A stretch of 64,000 nt of DNA from Pseudorhizobium flavum (GCF_902502825.2 NZ_LR723670.1:3654501-3718500); one strand, 5' to 3'. Positions 24,951 to 34,577 are shown, counted from the stretch's first letter. Translations and numbers: made by a program. The notes: generated by a model from the letters alone, not told the origin.

Positions 24951-25819
24951 CGCTCAAGGCTTGCGCGTTCATCGGATCTGAACTGGCCAGGCGTCCGACC
25001 GGTCCGCTTGCGGAACCAGCGCGAGAAGTAGGCGGGATCCGCAAATCCGAGGCTGACGGCAATCTGCTTGATGCTTGCCGGCGTGAATAGGAGCGCCCTG
25101 CTGGCCTCGTCCACCACGCGCGTCATGATGAAGTCGTGAAGGGTTTGTCCCGTGACCTCGCGAACCACGCGATTGAGGTGTGTTACCGACAGGTTGAGCA
25201 GGCGCGCGTAGTCTTCCGCGGTCAGCTGATCGCGAAACCGTTCCGCAATGAGAGTCCTGAGTGCCTCCACCCGCGCCTGCTTTGCGTCATGACGGGCCTC
25301 GTTGTCGGGCGGGGCAGCCGAGCTGTCGATTATAAGGATAGCGGTGGTCAGAAGAGACCCCATCAGGCTGCGGCGTTCACCGCGATGTTTCTCAAACTCC
25401 TCGGCAATGCGCTGGACGGTCGCATCCAGATAGGGCGCTTCCTTGGCTTCGATGACCGCCATTCGCGGCCGTGAGAGCCAATCTCCCCGGTTCTGCGGAA
25501 CACGTGCCGTGATCGGCAACCTGTCGGCGACCACCGTTATCACGAAGCCTTCGATATCCTTGGAAAAGCGATAACCGTGGCTCACGCCAGGCGGCATCAG
25601 GACCACGCACGGTGGGGTGAGCAGGATCCGTTCACCCGCGACGTCAGCATCACCCGATCCGGTCCGGATGTACAGGAATTGAAAGAAGCTGTCGTGCCGG
25701 TGAGGCCTGATCTCCCACCGATACGCACTGCTTCGCGCCGCAATCGTTTCGCAATGCACCCAGAAATCAGCTTCCTGAGGCCTCTTCTCGCCGTAAAGAT
25801 CGTAAGTTGGTATGGACAT
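24947..25819 (-). CDS. pobR: AraC-family regulator of pobA
   Basis: The 290-residue protein has an N-terminal cupin-type sensing domain (EIRPHRHDSFFQFLYIRTG, PPCVVLMPPGVSHGYRF) and a C-terminal AraC DNA-binding domain with two helix-turn-helices (AEDYARLLNLSVTHLNRVVR; IKQIAVSLGFADPAYFSRWF). It is divergent from pobA, as in Agrobacterium and Sinorhizobium where an AraC-type PobR activates pobA with 4-hydroxybenzoate. ATG 25819 starts the conserved IPTYDLYGE segment; the longer upstream frame would run into the pobA promoter region. A repeated motif in the intergenic space may be its binding site. Confidence 0.9.
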   Translation of the reverse strand: MSIPTYDLYGEKRPQEADFWVHCETIAARSSAYRWEIRPHRHDSFFQFLYIRTGSGDADVAGERILLTPPCVVLMPPGVSHGYRFSKDIEGFVITVVADRLPITARVPQNRGDWLSRPRMAVIEAKEAPYLDATVQRIAEEFEKHRGERRSLMGSLLTTAILIIDSSAAPPDNEARHDAKQARVEALRTLIAERFRDQLTAEDYARLLNLSVTHLNRVVREVTGQTLHDFIMTRVVDEASRALLFTPASIKQIAVSLGFADPAYFSRWFRKRTGRTPGQFRSDERASLER

Positions 25820-25870
25820 CTTCTTGATACTGCATTCCGAAGAATGTTGGGTTTGTCCCATAAGTTGGTA
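25803..25870. promoter_or_regulatory. Direct repeat TAAGTTGGTA in the pobR-pobA intergenic region
   Basis: The decamer TAAGTTGGTA occurs exactly at 25803-25812 (just inside pobR) and at 25861-25870, 58 bases apart; each is followed within a few bases by a GGA(C/A)-type segment. AraC-family proteins bind direct repeats flanking the controlled promoter, so this is a candidate PobR site for control of pobA and of pobR itself. Confidence 0.4.
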
Positions 25871-25871
25871 G

Positions 25872-27107
<1,236 letters not shown>

Positions 27108-27113
27108 AGCTGA

Positions 27114-27524
27114 TCAGGGATCGGTATAACCGAGAGCCCGCAGCCGGACCTCTTGTCCTGCCGGATCCTGCAGGAGGAAAAGGCCACCGCTTGCCGTTGA
27201 GCGCCCAGGGACGTAGTCCAGTGTAACCTCGGCGGTATCGACAATCTGTCCCTCATCGACGACATCCGCCCGCACCAGCACGGCTGCCGCTGTCGATGTA
27301 CCCTGATTGAGGATGTCGAATTCCAGCCGGTAGCCGCCCTCGACTGCAGCGGTCCGTGTCACCGTTAGTTGGAAGCTCGGCGGGACATCGTCCCGCACCA
27401 GGGCGTCCATCGCGATCCAGCCGATCATCGACAGGACGAGCAGGAAGGAAACCACTCCCGTGGCCCATTCTACCCAGTGGGCCTTGCCGGATTCGACATG
27501 ACGGTTCTTGAAGGTCTTTGTCAT
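27114..27524 (-). CDS. Membrane-anchored protein of the TIGR02588 type
   Basis: The 136-residue protein has one N-terminal membrane helix (WATGVVSFLLVLSMIGWIA) followed by a periplasmic beta-rich domain with FQLTVTRTAAVEGGYRLEF and LDYVPGRSTASGGLF. It matches my recollection of the TIGR02588 family, which is encoded next to a TIGR02587 integral membrane protein, as is the case here (seven-base gap). The function of the pair is unknown. The ATG at 27524 gives the helix at residues 18-38; the frame upstream overlaps the partner gene. Confidence 0.7.
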   Translation of the reverse strand: MTKTFKNRHVESGKAHWVEWATGVVSFLLVLSMIGWIAMDALVRDDVPPSFQLTVTRTAAVEGGYRLEFDILNQGTSTAAAVLVRADVVDEGQIVDTAEVTLDYVPGRSTASGGLFLLQDPAGQEVRLRALGYTDP

Positions 27525-27531
27525 CGAGGCT

Positions 27532-28404
27532 CTACAGAATAAGGCGTGCAGCGGCCGCGCCGATCGCACCTGGGAAACTGAGGACGATCGCAGACATCAA
27601 TGCCTGCATGCCAGCAGTGTCGTCCAGTCGGCCGAATGTCCACAGGACATAGAAGCTGATGCCGAGCGCCACCATGTATCCCGGCAGCGTGAAGCGGATG
27701 AAAGCGTGTGACCCCGGTGTATCTTCCGTCAGTTCATGCGTACCGCGAAAGGCGACGGCATAGACGAAGCCGTGCATGATCAGGATGGATGCAACGATCA
27801 TCACAAGTGCATGCCATGCGGTCATCTTGAAGGAGATGAGGATAATCTCCTCAGTCGGCGCCACGTTGAGGCTGAGAAAGAGAGCGCCGATCGCCATCAT
27901 GAACAGTTCCCGTCCGTAGCTGGTGCTGATTTCGCTATCCTCTTTTTCGTCCTGCTGCTCGGCCTCCTCGTCATTCTGGCCGCCGAATTGCGATCTTCCA
28001 AGCAGTGCGCCGATACTCGCCGGCACTGCTTGGATGGCTATCTTTCCGAGTATTTCACTATCCGGCATTCCCGGTTTGATGTTGCCGAAGAGCAGCAGAA
28101 CGAGGACGCTCATCACGATGGCGATGGCATAAGCAATCACGGCGTCGCGGGCAGCCTCCCGCCAGGTGAAGGTCTCCTCGAATCCTATCCGATGGGCGAG
28201 TACGAGCAGCAGCGGAATGTTGAGGAGGAGGAGGAGAAGCAGACGATACCGCTCGATGTAGAATCCCAGGTGCCAGAGCTCCATCGTCATCAGCATCGGG
28301 AGCCCGAAAATCAAGGCTCCGGCGCCGCCGCGCCCGAGTCCGATCATGAACCGTTGCGTCCGATGCTGGTCGTGATCCAACTCGGTATTCACTCCCGTCG
28401 CCAA
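27532..28404 (-). CDS. Integral membrane protein of the TIGR02587 type
   Basis: The 290-residue protein has about seven to eight hydrophobic segments, including a nearly pure leucine stretch (YRLLLLLLLNIPLLLVLA), and a long acidic cytoplasmic or periplasmic loop rich in Glu, Asp and Gln around residues 145-165. It resembles the TIGR02587 family of unknown function. The start is a TTG at 28404 with GGGGAG seven bases upstream; GTG 28392 is an alternative. It is the first gene of a two-gene operon with the TIGR02588 protein and is divergent from the HWE kinase, suggesting joint regulation or a sensory connection. Confidence 0.7.
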   Translation of the reverse strand: MATGVNTELDHDQHRTQRFMIGLGRGGAGALIFGLPMLMTMELWHLGFYIERYRLLLLLLLNIPLLLVLAHRIGFEETFTWREAARDAVIAYAIAIVMSVLVLLLFGNIKPGMPDSEILGKIAIQAVPASIGALLGRSQFGGQNDEEAEQQDEKEDSEISTSYGRELFMMAIGALFLSLNVAPTEEIILISFKMTAWHALVMIVASILIMHGFVYAVAFRGTHELTEDTPGSHAFIRFTLPGYMVALGISFYVLWTFGRLDDTAGMQALMSAIVLSFPGAIGAAAARLIL

Positions 28405-28507
28405 GTCCTTGCTCCCCGTCGCCGATCGCGAGCATGGCCCGGATGCGTCCCCGCGCAGGGATCAGGTGAGCTGCGCAGCAAGACCACCGTGACATAGCTA
28501 GAACAAC

Positions 28508-28551
28508 GCGGCTTGAGATCAAGCGGCCACTAGTTATACTGCGCCGCTTGA
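28508..28551 (+). promoter_or_regulatory. Housekeeping-type promoter overlapped by triple GC[C/G]GCTTGA repeats
   Basis: TTGAGA (28513-28518) and TATACT (28535-28540), 16 bases apart, form a plausible sigma-70-type promoter for the HWE kinase. The -35 lies inside an inverted repeat: GCGGCTTGA (28508-28516), GA, TCAAGCGGC (28519-28527). A third copy, GCCGCTTGA, is at 28543-28551 just past the -10. This arrangement looks like repressor-binding sites. Since the gap is shared with the divergent membrane-protein operon, both may be controlled. Confidence 0.45.
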
Positions 28552-28651
28552 AGCAGACTGCCTCTGTGTTTTCAGAGCTCTCGCGGACTTGGCGGGCCGG
28601 TGGAGCTACAGGTGAAGATGCAGAGGGCGCGGCGGCCTAACGGGGGACGCG

Positions 28652-30346
28652 ATGAAAAGAAGGTCGGTCACGGCGCGGCTGCTACTCCTGACGCTTCTTG
28701 CCCTGATGCCGGCAATGCTGGTGTTGATCTACAACCTGATATCTGCACGGCAGGCTGCCTATCGCGAGATTCACATCAACGCCCTCACCGCCGGCCATGT
28801 GGCGTCGCTTGAGGTGCGTCGCATCGTCTCCTCAGTGCGGAGCACGCTTGAGGTCCTGTCGACCGTTCCCATTACCCGAACCGGACCAGGCCGACCATGC
28901 AGCGACTATCTGCGGATCGTCGACGACAAGCTCGACATGATCGAGAGCATTACCGTCCTGGACAGCAGCGGCGCGCTCCAGTGCGCCTCCCAGCCGACGA
29001 GCGCTACCGACTTTTCCGACCGTGACTATTTTCGCGACGCCGTTGACCGGAAGGAATTCATCGTCGGGACGTACATCATAGACCGGATCACCGGGGAGCC
29101 CGCGCTACCGCTCGCCCTGCCGGTGCTGGAGGGTGAGCGGACTGCGAGAGTGGTCGTCGCCTACCTCGACCTGAACTGGTTGGGGGCTCGTGTTCGTGAG
29201 CGGGAGCTCTTTGGCGGCAATGCGCTTACCATCGCCGATCGCAATGGGATTATCCTGGCGCGCGAACCATTTCCCGAGCGGTTCGTAGGCACTCCCATTC
29301 CCGAGGAGTACCAGCGGCTGGTGCGGGCCTCGGTCCCAGGCACGCTCGAGCTGACAAGCCAGGACGGCACGCGACGCGTAATCGGCTACTATCCGGATCA
29401 GGAGAGCCTCTACGTCAGCGCCGGCACGTCGGTGGAAAGCGGGCTCCAGCAGGTGGGGAAAGTCACGCGCTTCGGCTTGGCTGTTATTGCGCTTGCGATC
29501 GTAGGACCATTCCTCGTCGTCTGGTGGGCAGGCCATGCGCTGATCCGCCGGCCCGCACGCCAGCTCGTTAGATCCATCAATGCCTGGCGCGCTGGCAACG
29601 AGTCTGCCCGTACCGGCATGAGCGGCGACGGGACCTTTGAGACAATCGGCGGCGCCATCGACGCCTTCATGGACGAACTGGCCCTCCGCAGGGAGCAGCA
29701 GCAGAAGGACGACCGGATGCGGCAGATGCTGATCCGCGAGCTCGACCATCGCATCAAGAACATCTTGAGCATGGTCCAGGCGGTCGCTAGGCAGACATTT
29801 CGGTCTTCTCAATCCATGGAGGAAGCCTCCGAAGCGTTCTTCCGCCGACTGCATGCCATGGCGGGAGCCCATCAGTTGCTGACGAAGAACTGGCAGAGCG
29901 CGTCACTGAAAGCCACCGTGGAGACGGCGATACAGCCTTTCGAGGATCCGGCGCATCCGCGTTTCTCCATCGACGGGGCCGATCTGGAGGTCGCCTCGAA
30001 AATAGCCTTGTCGCTTTCCATGGCGCTGCACGAGCTTTGCACCAACGCCGCCAAATACGGAGCCTTGTCGACGGACGCTGGGCGGATAGACATTCGCTGG
30101 TGCTTCGGAGAAGGCGACGCACCCTTCACCTTCACCTTCACCTGGACTGAGCAGGGCGGTCCAACAGTCGATCAACCGTCGCGCGAGGGTTTCGGCACTG
30201 TTATGATCGAGCGCGTGCTGTCGCAGCAGTTGGATGCGGAGGTTACCCTCGAGTATCGCTCTGACGGATTGCGTTGCGATGTGCGCTCTCGAATGACGGA
30301 TCTCTTGGGTACCGCGTCGGAGGAGGAGGAAGCAGCGGAGATCTAG
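28652..30346 (+). CDS. Membrane-bound Cache-domain HWE histidine kinase
   Basis: The 564-residue protein has an N-terminal membrane helix (LLLLTLLALMPAMLVLIYNL), a periplasmic dCache-type sensing domain (about 40-265; with DFSDRDYFRDAVDRKEF), a second membrane helix near 275-295, a HAMP-like linker with ALIRRPARQLVRSINAW, and a HWE kinase with His366 in ELDHRIKNILSMV and the ATP-binding HELCTNAAKYGALS. This is the usual architecture of Cache-HWE kinases that detect small extracellular molecules. No cognate response regulator is adjacent. Kinases of this family act on PhyR in the general stress response of several rhizobia, which would fit the EcfG promoters nearby, but this is an inference. 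Confidence 0.9.
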   Translation: MKRRSVTARLLLLTLLALMPAMLVLIYNLISARQAAYREIHINALTAGHVASLEVRRIVSSVRSTLEVLSTVPITRTGPGRPCSDYLRIVDDKLDMIESITVLDSSGALQCASQPTSATDFSDRDYFRDAVDRKEFIVGTYIIDRITGEPALPLALPVLEGERTARVVVAYLDLNWLGARVRERELFGGNALTIADRNGIILAREPFPERFVGTPIPEEYQRLVRASVPGTLELTSQDGTRRVIGYYPDQESLYVSAGTSVESGLQQVGKVTRFGLAVIALAIVGPFLVVWWAGHALIRRPARQLVRSINAWRAGNESARTGMSGDGTFETIGGAIDAFMDELALRREQQQKDDRMRQMLIRELDHRIKNILSMVQAVARQTFRSSQSMEEASEAFFRRLHAMAGAHQLLTKNWQSASLKATVETAIQPFEDPAHPRFSIDGADLEVASKIALSLSMALHELCTNAAKYGALSTDAGRIDIRWCFGEGDAPFTFTFTWTEQGGPTVDQPSREGFGTVMIERVLSQQLDAEVTLEYRSDGLRCDVRSRMTDLLGTASEEEEAAEI

Positions 30347-30384
30347 CCCTCCCTGAAGACCCAACGTCGAAGGACGGCAGCTTG

Positions 30385-31158
30385 CTACCGGTCGAACAGG
30401 TTCTGCCACTGCCGCTCGCCAACCAAACAGTCCGTCTGTGGGTCGTCAATCGGGATAGGGTCGGAGGAAGCTCCGCGGTCACTGATCTCAAGGACCAGCT
30501 TTCGCCTGATAGCAGTCGTGAAATCCTCGACGCGATGAACCGGCAGCACGAAAGAGCCAGGTCCACCGATGACACAGTCAGCATAGTATTGATCGAGAGC
30601 GACGGTGGTCGAGGGACGCAGCATGATCGCCAGTCCGTTGATGACGATGCCTGCCGCGACAGCCTTGTCACGGGCGAGCGCCACCGGCTGCCCCACGTTA
30701 TTGGCCCCGTCCCCGGAAACATCGATGACACGGCGCATTCCGGCATAGCGGTTAGATAGGAGGGCGATCGTACCTTCCTCGATCGCGGCGGAGATCGATG
30801 TTCTCCGGTTGGTGATGATCGGCCTCTCCTGAAGCCGGGCCGCAAAAGCCTTGGCGTCTTCAGCAGTCTCAATGGTCTGCCAATCAATCCGGGAAGATGG
30901 ATCGACTACGCCTGCCCATTCGAAATAGCTGACAGCGATCCGGCCGAGCAGGCCGCCGCGGACTGCGTTGATGAAGTCCGGGTGCTGGATCGCCGCGATA
31001 TAGCCTTCGCGCTGCATGCGGACTTCTTCGTAGTCCATGGACCGGGATACGTCGACGGCCAGCAACAGCTCCACATCGACCTCCCCGCCATTCTCTGCAG
31101 CAATCGCCCAGGCCGCTGCGCCCGGGAGGGAAAAAAGCATTGCAAGCGTGGCAAGCAT
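30385..31158 (-). CDS. DUF1194 (von Willebrand A-like) exported protein
   Basis: The 257-residue protein has a cleavable signal (LATLAMLFSLPGAAAWAIAA) and a VWA-type domain with the metal-ion motif AVDVSRSMD (DxSxS) and RVIDVSGDGANN, matching DUF1194. Such proteins are secreted or periplasmic and bind ligands through a divalent metal. ATG 31158 is preferred because GGAG lies five bases upstream; a second ATG 12 codons earlier lacks a ribosome site. It is convergent with the HWE kinase gene (38-base gap), and divergent neighbours are separate. Confidence 0.82.
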   Translation of the reverse strand: MLATLAMLFSLPGAAAWAIAAENGGEVDVELLLAVDVSRSMDYEEVRMQREGYIAAIQHPDFINAVRGGLLGRIAVSYFEWAGVVDPSSRIDWQTIETAEDAKAFAARLQERPIITNRRTSISAAIEEGTIALLSNRYAGMRRVIDVSGDGANNVGQPVALARDKAVAAGIVINGLAIMLRPSTTVALDQYYADCVIGGPGSFVLPVHRVEDFTTAIRRKLVLEISDRGASSDPIPIDDPQTDCLVGERQWQNLFDR

Positions 31159-31264
31159 GGCGGCTCCGTTCCTGCGTTTCGCAAATACTAGCACAGGATG
31201 GGCTGCTCGCGACGCTGCGACGTCAGCGGCGGTTCAAAAATGGGTGATGACGGAAGGAAGGGCC

Positions 31265-31423
31265 CTATTTCTTGAGGATGACCCAGAGGGCGTGAACAAT
31301 GCCCGGCAGCCACCCCAGCAACGTCAACAGGATGTTCAGCCAGAAATGCAGCCCGAGTCCGACCTGGAGGAAGACTCCGAGCGGCGGCAGCAGGAAGGCA
31401 AGCAAGATGCGAATAATGTCCAC
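31265..31423 (-). CDS. Pmp3/YqaE-family small membrane protein
   Basis: The 52-residue protein consists almost entirely of two membrane helices with the UPF0057 signature: ILLAFLLPPLGVFLQVG and WLNILLTLLGWLPGIVHAL. GTG 31423 has AGGAG seven bases upstream and gives the standard N terminus (DIIRILLAF). Family members protect membrane potential under salt and other stress. A near-match to an EcfG promoter lies 34 bases upstream, consistent with general-stress control. Confidence 0.88.
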   Translation of the reverse strand: MDIIRILLAFLLPPLGVFLQVGLGLHFWLNILLTLLGWLPGIVHALWVILKK

Positions 31424-31456
31424 GGGTCGGCTCCTGATGTTGTCCGTTGCTCCCAC

Positions 31457-31481
31457 AACGCATCAGTTCGGCCGGGGTTCA
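31457..31481 (-). promoter_or_regulatory. Candidate EcfG promoter for the Pmp3-like gene
   Basis: On the minus strand TGAAC (31481-31477) is followed after 16 bases by CGTT (31460-31457). The general-stress sigma consensus in alphaproteobacteria is GGAAC-N16/17-CGTT, so there is one mismatch in the -35. The implied leader to GTG 31423 is about 25 bases, which includes the ribosome site. Confidence 0.4.
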
Positions 31482-31488
31482 CGTGATG

Positions 31489-32469
31489 TCAGGGCTGGCG
31501 GCCCTTCTGCACGCTTCTTGGCGAGGTTAGCCCAGCTGAGTCGAGAGCGTCTTCGCCATGCTGGTAGAGCATGAGGACGTCCTCCCGGCGGCATAGGTCC
31601 GTGCCCTCGCTCATAACGGTCGCGGCTCCTGCGGCTACACCCACCCGGAAAGCCTCCCGCACCGGATAATCGTGGATAAGCGCCCAGAGCATTCCACCAA
31701 CGAAGCTGTCGCCTGCGCCAACCGTCGAACCCACCTTCACCTGGAACGAGGGTAGCTTGAGATGATCTTGCGCACTGACCAGCACGGCGCCCTCTCGCGC
31801 CAGGGACACGGCGACATATTGCACAGAGCCCCGCGCGATGAATTCCTGGCAGACCTTGATTGCTTCCTCTAGGCTCAGGCTGCGCCCGACGATTCCTTCA
31901 AGTTCGTCGAGGCTTGGCTTGATCAGGAAAAGCCCTCCAACGTCCAGCGCGGCTTTCAAGGCCGGACCAGAAGTATCGAGGATGATCCTGCAGTTGCGCC
32001 CCGCCAACTGCCGCACCATGGACGCGTACTCATCCTTCGGCATTCCCCGCGGAACGCTTCCGCTGAGCACCACGTAATCCCAGGCGCCAGTATCGAGGAA
32101 CCGGCGAGCCTCCTCGCATTCCGCCGGGGAGACCACAGGCCCCTCCGGAACGAAACGGAACTCCTCCCCCGTCTCCATGTCCTTGACCATGAAAGCGATC
32201 CGGGTCGAGCCGGCAATTCTGACGGTGTGGAGGTTGACTGGCAGCTTCTTCACGGCGTCGAGGAAGACTTCGCCGGTCGCGCCACCCGCCATGACCAGCA
32301 GATCGCAAGTGTCGCCCATCTCTGCGAGGACGCGCGCGACGTTCACGCCCCCGCCCCCTATGTTCTGCCGTTGATTGCGCGTCCTGACCTTCTTGGTGGG
32401 AACTATTCTCGATGCCTCATTGGCGATGTCGATGGACGGGTTGAGCGCCACGCAGAGGATCGATGTCAT
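31489..32469 (-). CDS. PfkB-family sugar kinase (1-phosphofructokinase / 6-phosphofructokinase II type)
   Basis: The 326-residue kinase has the PfkB N-terminal signature in RQNIGGGGVNVARVL and the ATP/catalytic-base motif STVGAGDSFVGGM near residue 250, with the catalytic Asp. Its VALNPSIDIA start is typical of the LacC/FruK/PfkB subgroup that acts on phosphorylated sugars rather than ribose. ATG 32469 is used; an upstream in-frame ATG at 32490 is possible. It faces the GFA-HD-SDR operon. No sugar transport genes lie next to it, so the exact phosphosugar is not clear. Confidence 0.85.
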   Translation of the reverse strand: MTSILCVALNPSIDIANEASRIVPTKKVRTRNQRQNIGGGGVNVARVLAEMGDTCDLLVMAGGATGEVFLDAVKKLPVNLHTVRIAGSTRIAFMVKDMETGEEFRFVPEGPVVSPAECEEARRFLDTGAWDYVVLSGSVPRGMPKDEYASMVRQLAGRNCRIILDTSGPALKAALDVGGLFLIKPSLDELEGIVGRSLSLEEAIKVCQEFIARGSVQYVAVSLAREGAVLVSAQDHLKLPSFQVKVGSTVGAGDSFVGGMLWALIHDYPVREAFRVGVAAGAATVMSEGTDLCRREDVLMLYQHGEDALDSAGLTSPRSVQKGRQP

Positions 32470-32589
32470 TGTTCCGAAACCTTTCGCCATTCCATGAGGC
32501 GGCACCTGTCGAAGTTATGTTGCCCTAGCCATTTAGGAGGTCCGCCGCGTGCAGCCAAGGGCCATCCCGTTTCCAAGAGCAAGCGGCGC

Positions 32590-32615
32590 GGAACGAATGG
32601 GGCAATGAGGCCGTT
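32590..32615 (+). promoter_or_regulatory. EcfG (general stress) promoter for the GFA-HD-SDR operon
   Basis: GGAAC (32590-32594) is followed after 17 bases by CGTT (32612-32615), a perfect match to the alphaproteobacterial EcfG consensus. The predicted start lies about 55 bases before ATG 32677. Confidence 0.6.
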
Positions 32616-32676
32616 CACGGTGCGAGAATCAGCGTAACTGGCTTGATCCGCAGTGATGATGAGGGGAGAGGCCTGG

Positions 32677-33051
32677 ATGATTATCCGTTCCGGACGCTGC
32701 CTCTGCGGCGAAATCACCTACTCAGTGAAAGGTCCGCCGTTGAGGGTCGGCCTCTGCCACTGTGCCGACTGCAGGAAGGAAAGCGGCTCCAGCTTCGTGA
32801 CATTTGCAGTCTGGCCGGCGCACGCGTTCGAAAGCAGCGGCGACATCACCGTTTTTGAGGGCCGGGGCTTCTGTCGAACCTGCGGCTCGCGATTATTCAA
32901 TCCCGGCGAGGGAGAAGTCGAGATCCGAGTTGGCTCGCTTGATATGGCCCCTACGGATCTTGAGCCGACGTACGAGATCTGGATCAAGCGCCGTGAGCAC
33001 TGGCTATCCCCCATCGGTACCGCAGAACAATTTGCCGAGGACCGGCGATGA
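32677..33051 (+). CDS. GFA-family zinc protein
   Basis: The 124-residue protein has the glutathione-dependent formaldehyde-activating (GFA/CENP-V) fold motifs: GRCLCGEITY, GLCHCADCRKESG and FCRTCGSRLF, with the zinc-binding cysteines in CxC, CxxC and CxxC arrangement. The in-family function of such proteins is mostly unknown; formaldehyde activation applies to a few members only. ATG 32677 is preceded by GGGGAGAGG. It is first in an operon whose next gene starts in the ATGA overlap. Confidence 0.88.
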   Translation: MIIRSGRCLCGEITYSVKGPPLRVGLCHCADCRKESGSSFVTFAVWPAHAFESSGDITVFEGRGFCRTCGSRLFNPGEGEVEIRVGSLDMAPTDLEPTYEIWIKRREHWLSPIGTAEQFAEDRR

Positions 33052-33455
33052 AGTCCGATGTCGCACATGCACGCGAGATTGCGGAAGCGGCTCTTGCTGG
33101 CCGGGTGAAGAAGGGCGGCGAACCTCTGCTTGATCATGTCGCCCGTGTTGCTGCATCCGTCGCCGACGACGTCGAGCAGATCATTGCCTGGCTCCACGAC
33201 GTCCCCGAGAACGCCCCGGAATGGACACTCGAGCGCTTGCAGCAGGAGGGATTTGCGCCAGCCGTTCTGGCGGCAGTGGACGCTCTTACCCGGAGGGACG
33301 GAGAGTCCCACGCTGACTTGGTAAGGAGGGCGGCGGCAAATCCTTTGGCTCGGAAGGTTAAGCTCGCGGACCTGAGGGACAATCTGGCAACTGCCGAGCG
33401 CACGGGAGGCGACGGCGAAAAATATCGAAATGGGCTTCGGCTTCTGGAAGCGTGA
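33048..33455 (+). CDS. HD-domain phosphohydrolase-like protein
   Basis: The 135-residue protein is a short HD-type domain: DHVARVAASV gives the first metal His, IIAWLHDVPENAP the HD motif, and KVKLADLRDNLAT the downstream Asp typical of RelA/SpoT-like hydrolase domains. It is about the size of small stand-alone HD proteins (MESH1-like), which can hydrolyse (p)ppGpp or nucleotides. The substrate is not evident from sequence. It is coupled to the GFA gene by an ATGA overlap. Confidence 0.8.
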   Translation: MKSDVAHAREIAEAALAGRVKKGGEPLLDHVARVAASVADDVEQIIAWLHDVPENAPEWTLERLQQEGFAPAVLAAVDALTRRDGESHADLVRRAAANPLARKVKLADLRDNLATAERTGGDGEKYRNGLRLLEA

Positions 33456-33501
33456 CAACCAGCTAGCCACCTCAGCGATCGGGCGGAAATGGAGAGCCAA
33501 C

Positions 33502-34284
33502 ATGGAACTGCAATCTCGCGTGGCCCTGGTGACGGGTGCCGGATCAGGAATTGGCCGTGCATCAGCCATTACCCTTGCCGCTCAGGGGGCGAAGGTCGGC
33601 CTTCTCGGCCACACGCGGAAGGATCTGGAAGACGCTGCTACTGAAATCACCAGTCAGGGCGGGCAGGCCGTCGTCCTTGAGGCCGATGTTTCCGACGAGG
33701 CGCAGATGAGCAGCGCCGTAACACGCCTGATCGATGCTTTTGACCGCCTGGACATCGTTGTCGCCAATGCCGGCATCAACGGAGTGTGGGCCCCCATCGA
33801 CACTCTCCAGCCCGATGAATGGGATCAGACGATCGCTGTGAATCTGCGCGGCACATATCTCACGCTCCACACGACCGTTCCCATCATGAAAGCGCGCGGT
33901 GGCGGGTCCATCATCATCGTCTCCTCCATCAATGGCAACCGGACGTTTAGTTCGCCGGGCGCCACCGCCTATTCGGCCACCAAGGCCGCACAGGTTGCCA
34001 TGACGAAGCAGCTCGCGCTCGAGTTGGGCAGGTACAAGATACGGATCAACGCGGTCTGCCCCGGCAAGATTGACACCGAGATCGATGACAACACCAGCAT
34101 TCGTAATCCAGGCAAGACGGCCGTTCCCGTAGAATGGCCGGAGGGCGACATCCCTCTGACCGAGGGCAAACCGGGCGCCTCCATGGATGTTGCTGACGTG
34201 ATCCTGTTCCTCGCTTCGCACAGGGCGAGACATGTGACCGGCGTTCCGATCTACGTCGATGGCGGCCAAGGTCTGTTACGATAA
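33502..34284 (+). CDS. Short-chain dehydrogenase/reductase
   Basis: The 260-residue classical SDR has the cofactor motif TGAGSGIG (residues 10-17), NAGI, the catalytic Ser in VSSINGN and YSATKAA with the catalytic Tyr and Lys, and a C-terminal VPIYVDGGQG. The absence of an Asp after strand 2 (LLGHTRKDL) suggests NADP(H) preference, tentative. ATG 33502 has GGAGAG just upstream. It follows the HD gene by 46 bases and probably shares the EcfG promoter at the head of the operon. Substrate unknown. Confidence 0.88.
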   Translation: MELQSRVALVTGAGSGIGRASAITLAAQGAKVGLLGHTRKDLEDAATEITSQGGQAVVLEADVSDEAQMSSAVTRLIDAFDRLDIVVANAGINGVWAPIDTLQPDEWDQTIAVNLRGTYLTLHTTVPIMKARGGGSIIIVSSINGNRTFSSPGATAYSATKAAQVAMTKQLALELGRYKIRINAVCPGKIDTEIDDNTSIRNPGKTAVPVEWPEGDIPLTEGKPGASMDVADVILFLASHRARHVTGVPIYVDGGQGLLR

Positions 34285-34364
34285 CATCGGTCAGCCGCGA
34301 GCGGCATAGAGTATGGTCCAGGAGAAACCGGCACCGATCCGTGGTGCCGGTTATCCCATGTTGT

Positions 34365-34568
34365 CTAGTGGCTGCCGCCGCCTTTACGTACTGAGTCATG
34401 GGTGTGATGGCTGTCATGTTCGCCACCTCCGCCCGAGACCTTGCTGCGGGAACCATTGTCTGGATCAGCCGGCGGCTTCTTCAAGTCGAGTGGCGCCTTG
34501 GCGTTTTCGTGCGAGGAGCCGGGTCCTCCCTGCCGGATGCTGGCCGGCGTCTTTTGCGATGTAGGCAT
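34365..34568 (-). CDS. Small hydrophilic, probably disordered protein
   Basis: This 67-residue protein has no hydrophobic core: it is rich in Gly, Ser, His, Lys, Asp and Pro (PLDLKKPPADPDNGSRSK, then GGGGEHDSHHTHDSVRKGGG at the C terminus, a potential metal-binding His/Asp cluster). ATG 34568 has AGGAG seven bases upstream. It follows the next small gene by nine bases and likely shares its stress promoter. Such proteins are induced in the general stress response of rhizobia; no specific function can be assigned. Confidence 0.7.
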   Translation of the reverse strand: MPTSQKTPASIRQGGPGSSHENAKAPLDLKKPPADPDNGSRSKVSGGGGEHDSHHTHDSVRKGGGSH

Positions 34569-34577
34569 GCAACGCTC

